DNA of 19,940 bases from Archangium sp. (GTDB taxonomy: Bacteria > Myxococcota > Myxococcia > Myxococcales > Myxococcaceae). Position 1 is the first letter of the stretch, and every line of letters begins with the position of its first letter. Of this stretch, positions 18,101-19,940 are shown in pieces. The notes beneath the pieces are model-generated. The model was not told the origin of the DNA. It ran no database searches and saw only the letters and a program-made list of their open reading frames with translations. Location of the stretch: the NCBI GenBank assembly GCA_016793585.1, contig JAEUJR010000116.1, positions 1-19,940 of the forward strand, in the 5' to 3' direction. The position numbers and the translations under genes were made by a program.

Positions 18101-18857
18101 CAATGGCTCGGGTACTGCCACGGCGAACGTCACCAACGTAGCGCTTCTGTGTGCGACGACTCCCAATTCCTGCAATGCGTGGCACACCGCGTACCCGGCG
18201 CTGCCGTCGGGGGTGTTTCCCATTCGGCCCGCCGCGACCACGTACGACGTCTATTGCGACATGACGACGAGCGGGGGCGGGTGGACGCTCATCATGAAGA
18301 TCGACGGCGCCTCGCAGACCTTCAACTACGACAGCTCGTTCTGGACCAACTCCGCGACCTTCAACCCCGACTCGACCAACCTGAGCGACACCCAGATGAA
18401 GTCGTTGGCGTTCGCCGAGGTTGGCTTCACCCAGCTGATGGTCGGCATGCGTGAGGGCGCCGACCTGCGCACCGCCACCTTCGGCGTGGTGACGTCGAGC
18501 GTGTCATCGCTGGTCGCGGGGGCGGCCAACTTCGGAGACCGCGCCACGTGGATGTCGTTGTCGGCCAACGCGGCGCTCCAGCCGAACTGCAACCAGAGCG
18601 GAGCGAGCAAGAACACGGGAGGTGGCGTCGGCTACTACTCGAGCTACGCCCGTGTTCGCCTCGGCCACATCGCGGACGACGGCGGCTGTGGCGGCCACGA
18701 CTCGTACATCGGCCTCGGCGGCCAGGCGCCCAACCAATGCGCCGGTGGCGTCGGCGTCTCGGCCGGCAACCGCGCGTGCTTCGGCGCCGTCAACGCGATG
18801 GGCACGGGCGTGCCCGACCGCAACGCTCCGGCCTGGGGCTTCCTCTGGGTGCGCTGA
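15123..18857 (+). CDS. Giant repeat lipoprotein with C-terminal fibrinogen-like domain
   Basis: The 1244-residue protein starts at ATG 15123, with AGGAA five bases upstream. It has a signal peptide and lipobox LAGC (Cys26), then a Cys-rich CVSDDNCPRGQVCQ (35-48), and an Asp-Ala-Gly linker (63-98) common in myxobacterial surface lipoproteins. Residues 100-1013 are eleven ~83-residue beta-repeats of the YTVGGTVTGLTGSGL type. Residues 1014-1244 form a fibrinogen-related domain: GVFPIRP, VYCDMTTSGGGWTLIMKI, six Cys, and AWGFLWVR at the end. Such heads bind sugars or other ligands in animals. The layout suggests an outer-membrane-anchored arm displaying a lectin-like head. It is the last gene of the kinase cluster. 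Repeats, lipobox and domain are clear; ligand is inference. Confidence 0.93.
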   Translation: MHSFSSLMARALRVAALLGVVTLAGCQVPLVGAACVSDDNCPRGQVCQMLVCVEGTASIDGGSTVVDAGNPQQDSGVVDAGPSLDAGVQDAGVMDAGIPTYAISGAVSGLVGRGLVLRNNGTDDLTVSDAGTFTFATRLLSGAPYDVTVGTQPTTPTQSGVVSNGAGTGASADVSSVSVACTTSAYRVGGNVSGLTGSGLTLRLNGGAPLAVSMNGTFSFNTPVESGQTFLVEIATQPMNPMQTCTLGGEMGTIATNDVTSVSVNCANGRRVIGGTVSGLVGTGLTLLNNGGDTLVLTANGSFSFPTTVVEGGAYAVTVSQQPTGPHQTCVVSNGSGTAGATNVTSITITCTTNAYALGAAVTGLMGTGLQLSLNGGAAQTVSTAMASLGMLDSGATYAVTIVQQPTSPAQTCTLTGNSGTVAGANVTVQVACTTNQYHVAGSVTGLLGAGLSVRLNGGPAQPVSGSAFTLTPNVASGQAYAVTIAQQPTMPWQTCTVMNGSGTIADLDVNDVQISCTTNNYTVGGTVTGLTGSGLQLTMNGTPLSVTTASFTFPAIPSGTMWAVTVTGQPSTPSQTCSVTSGTGTLAGANVTSVSVNCTTNTYTVAGSITGLTGSGLQLRLNGGAAQTVSGTTFTLTPQVASGQMYTVTVGTNPTSPSQTCLVTNGTGTIGAADVSNVQVNCTTNPYTVGGTVSGLSGSGLSLRLNGGASLPVTGSSFTFPAIPSGTMYTVTVDTQPSTPTQVCTLGNATGTVTTANVTNVTVTCVTSSFSVTGSITGLTGTGLQLRVNGGAGQPVNGTSYTLTPALLSGASYSVAIAQQPTGQLCTLMNATGTITSADASVPVTCLAAYTVGGTVTGLVGTGLSLSLSAGGTQTVSPSADGAFSFPSLVATGTGWTASVTSSPATQLCSAVGTSGTVAGANVTSIAVTCVNTWTIGGTVTGLTGTGLQLAVNGGAANNVSGPFTLSPRVPTGAMYTVSIVSQPAGQLCLVTNGSGTATANVTNVALLCATTPNSCNAWHTAYPALPSGVFPIRPAATTYDVYCDMTTSGGGWTLIMKIDGASQTFNYDSSFWTNSATFNPDSTNLSDTQMKSLAFAEVGFTQLMVGMREGADLRTATFGVVTSSVSSLVAGAANFGDRATWMSLSANAALQPNCNQSGASKNTGGGVGYYSSYARVRLGHIADDGGCGGHDSYIGLGGQAPNQCAGGVGVSAGNRACFGAVNAMGTGVPDRNAPAWGFLWVR
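15420..18161 (+). repeat. Eleven in-frame ~250-bp repeats in the giant lipoprotein
   Basis: Unit starts are 15420, 15675, 15930, 16185, 16431, 16683, 16929, 17181, 17430, 17670 and 17922, with lengths from 240 to 255 bases. Each begins near YTVGGTVTGL and ends with a Cys. Ten units carry two Cys and could hold one disulfide; the first unit lacks the inner Cys (QSGVV for QTCTV). The later units alternate between two subtypes, as noted in the findings. Confidence 0.9.
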
Positions 18858-18931
18858 TCCACCCGTGCTGAAAACGTGACAGCGCTCGGGTTGCGCTCGG
18901 GGCTCAGCTGGGGTGTCTTGCCGAAGCCCGT

Positions 18932-19940
18932 ATGACCGCGATTCGTCCAGACCGCCCGCTCGTCGCCAGCACTCCCACGCAGCCGTCGACTCCGGTGCAG
19001 AAGCCCGAGACGACGACGCCTGTCTCGACGCCGAACACGGGCTGGGCGAGTCAGGGGCCAGTCGCGCGCCCGGCCGTCAAGGAGCGCGCACCCATCGAGG
19101 CCTCGCAGGTCGTCGCCGACGCACAGGCGATTCACTCGGCCTTCTTCGGCGGCATGGGCGGCATCGGCACCAACGAGGACAAGCTCTTTCAGGTGCTCGC
19201 CCAGCGTTCCCCGCAGCACCTCGGCGAAGTGAAGCGCGTGTACCAGGAGCACTTTCATCGCAGCCTCGACGCCGACCTCTCGAGCGAGCTGAGCGGCCGC
19301 GAGCTGAGCCGCGCCACCGCGCTGATGGCGGGCGACGGCGTGCAGGGGCAGGTCGAGGCGCTGAAGTCGGCGACGTCGGGCTACTTCGGCACCAACACGA
19401 AGGAGCTGCTGTCGCTGCTCGAGAGCACACCGCCGAGCGCGATGAAGAGCATCTCGGACCGCTTCGGTGCGCAGTTCGGCCCGCTCGAGCAGGCGATTTC
19501 CCGTTCGCTCTCGGGCCCCGCGCGTGACGAAGCGCTCGCGCTGCTCAAGGGCAACCCCGCTGCCGCCAGCGCCGCGCACCTCGATGCCGCGTTGAACCTG
19601 AACCAGAAACCCGCCGACGTGCTCGCGCGTCTCTCGCAGCTGCCACCCGACGCGATGGCGCAGGTCTCGAAGGCCTACGAAGCGCGCAAGGGCAAGCCGC
19701 TCGCGCAAGACCTCGCCGCGAAGCTCAAGGGCACCGACAAGGACATGGCGCTGGCGATGGTGGCGGGCGACGCGCTTGGCCTCAAGGCGGCGAAGCTGAA
19801 ACACGCCGTCGAGGGCAAGTTCCTCGGGCTCGGCAAAGACGCGACGGGCGCGCTCGCGGTGCTCGAAGGCGTCTCGCCCCAGGAGCGCGGCGCGCTGCAG
19901 AAGGTCTACCAGCAGAAGTACGGCACCAGCCTCGAGGCCG
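18932..19940 (+). CDS. Bacterial annexin-repeat protein, C-terminus outside window
   Basis: ATG 18932 opens a frame that runs to the window end (336 codons). After a Pro/Thr-rich leader (1-55) without a signal peptide, residues 62-132 form a convincing annexin repeat: GGIGTNEDKLFQVLAQRSPQHL, VKRVYQEHFHRSLDADLSSELSG. The GxGT loop (77-80) with Glu119 about 40 residues on matches the annexin type II calcium site. Three further, weaker repeats follow (138-206, 212-282, 283 on), lacking a full site though keeping the helix spacing; the fourth is cut. Annexins bind acidic membranes with calcium; bacterial ones are rare and little studied. No operon link is seen: a 74-base gap follows the giant lipoprotein. 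The start has only a weak ribosome site. Confidence 0.87.
   Translation, partial: MTAIRPDRPLVASTPTQPSTPVQKPETTTPVSTPNTGWASQGPVARPAVKERAPIEASQVVADAQAIHSAFFGGMGGIGTNEDKLFQVLAQRSPQHLGEVKRVYQEHFHRSLDADLSSELSGRELSRATALMAGDGVQGQVEALKSATSGYFGTNTKELLSLLESTPPSAMKSISDRFGAQFGPLEQAISRSLSGPARDEALALLKGNPAAASAAHLDAALNLNQKPADVLARLSQLPPDAMAQVSKAYEARKGKPLAQDLAAKLKGTDKDMALAMVAGDALGLKAAKLKHAVEGKFLGLGKDATGALAVLEGVSPQERGALQKVYQQKYGTSLEA

Noticed and set aside
15420..18161. CRISPR-like array
   Set aside because: The regular repeats are ~250 bp, in frame and protein-coding, with no short repeat-spacer pattern.
16808..18454. Overlapping plus-strand frame of 548 codons inside the lipoprotein gene
   Set aside because: His/Arg-rich off-frame translation of the repeats; its periodicity comes from the real gene.
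18644..19804. Minus-strand frame of 386 codons over the lipoprotein end and annexin gene
   Set aside because: Crosses two well-supported genes and shows only Arg/Leu-rich shadow sequence.

Overview
The window is GC-rich, densely coded DNA that most likely comes from a myxobacterium or close relative (Myxococcota). I infer this from the protein styles rather than any marker gene: an FHA-like/Ser-Thr kinase fusion with a PEGA-type tail, Asp-Ala-Gly linkers behind a lipoprotein signal, a PilZ-receiver regulator, many predicted lipoproteins and a very large repeat protein. No rRNA, tRNA, insertion sequence or CRISPR array is visible.

Layout. 1-1101 is the C-terminal part of an M3 zinc metallopeptidase whose start lies outside the window. 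1166-1819 is a small membrane-anchored or secreted protein with HxH motifs like those of phage tail-fibre tips. 1826-3258 (minus) holds a PilZ-receiver regulator followed by an OsmC-like peroxidase. 3259-3637 is the only gene-free stretch over 300 bases, and it carries a cluster of imperfect TGTCCG..CGGACA palindromes. 3638-4088 (minus) is a small DUF4304-like gene that appears frameshifted.

4170-8305 (plus) is a probable outer-membrane metal-uptake operon: a small His-rich membrane protein, a TonB-dependent receptor, and two lipoproteins, one with a HAHPGH cluster and one with an EF-hand-like loop. It ends in a clear intrinsic terminator. 8388-9359 (minus) is a deoxyhypusine-synthase-family enzyme. 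9531-12213 (minus) is a tightly coupled lipoprotein operon of di-haem oxidoreductase (DUF1111), imelysin (M75) and a cytochrome P460-like protein. It is preceded by a good sigma70-type promoter whose -10 lies inside a Fur-box-like sequence, so it looks like an iron-responsive periplasmic or outer-membrane system.

12377-18857 (plus) is a second coupled cluster: an FHA-like/Ser-Thr kinase with a PEGA-like tail, a TPR-PEGA membrane protein, and a 1244-residue lipoprotein with eleven ~83-residue repeats capped by a fibrinogen-like domain. The last gene (18932 to the window end) encodes a bacterial annexin-repeat protein and is cut by the window edge.

The most interesting points are the Fur-box/promoter overlap in front of the DUF1111-imelysin-P460 operon, the two-lipoprotein TonB metal cluster, the alternating A/B repeats with a fibrinogen-like head, the bacterial annexin, and the palindrome cluster.
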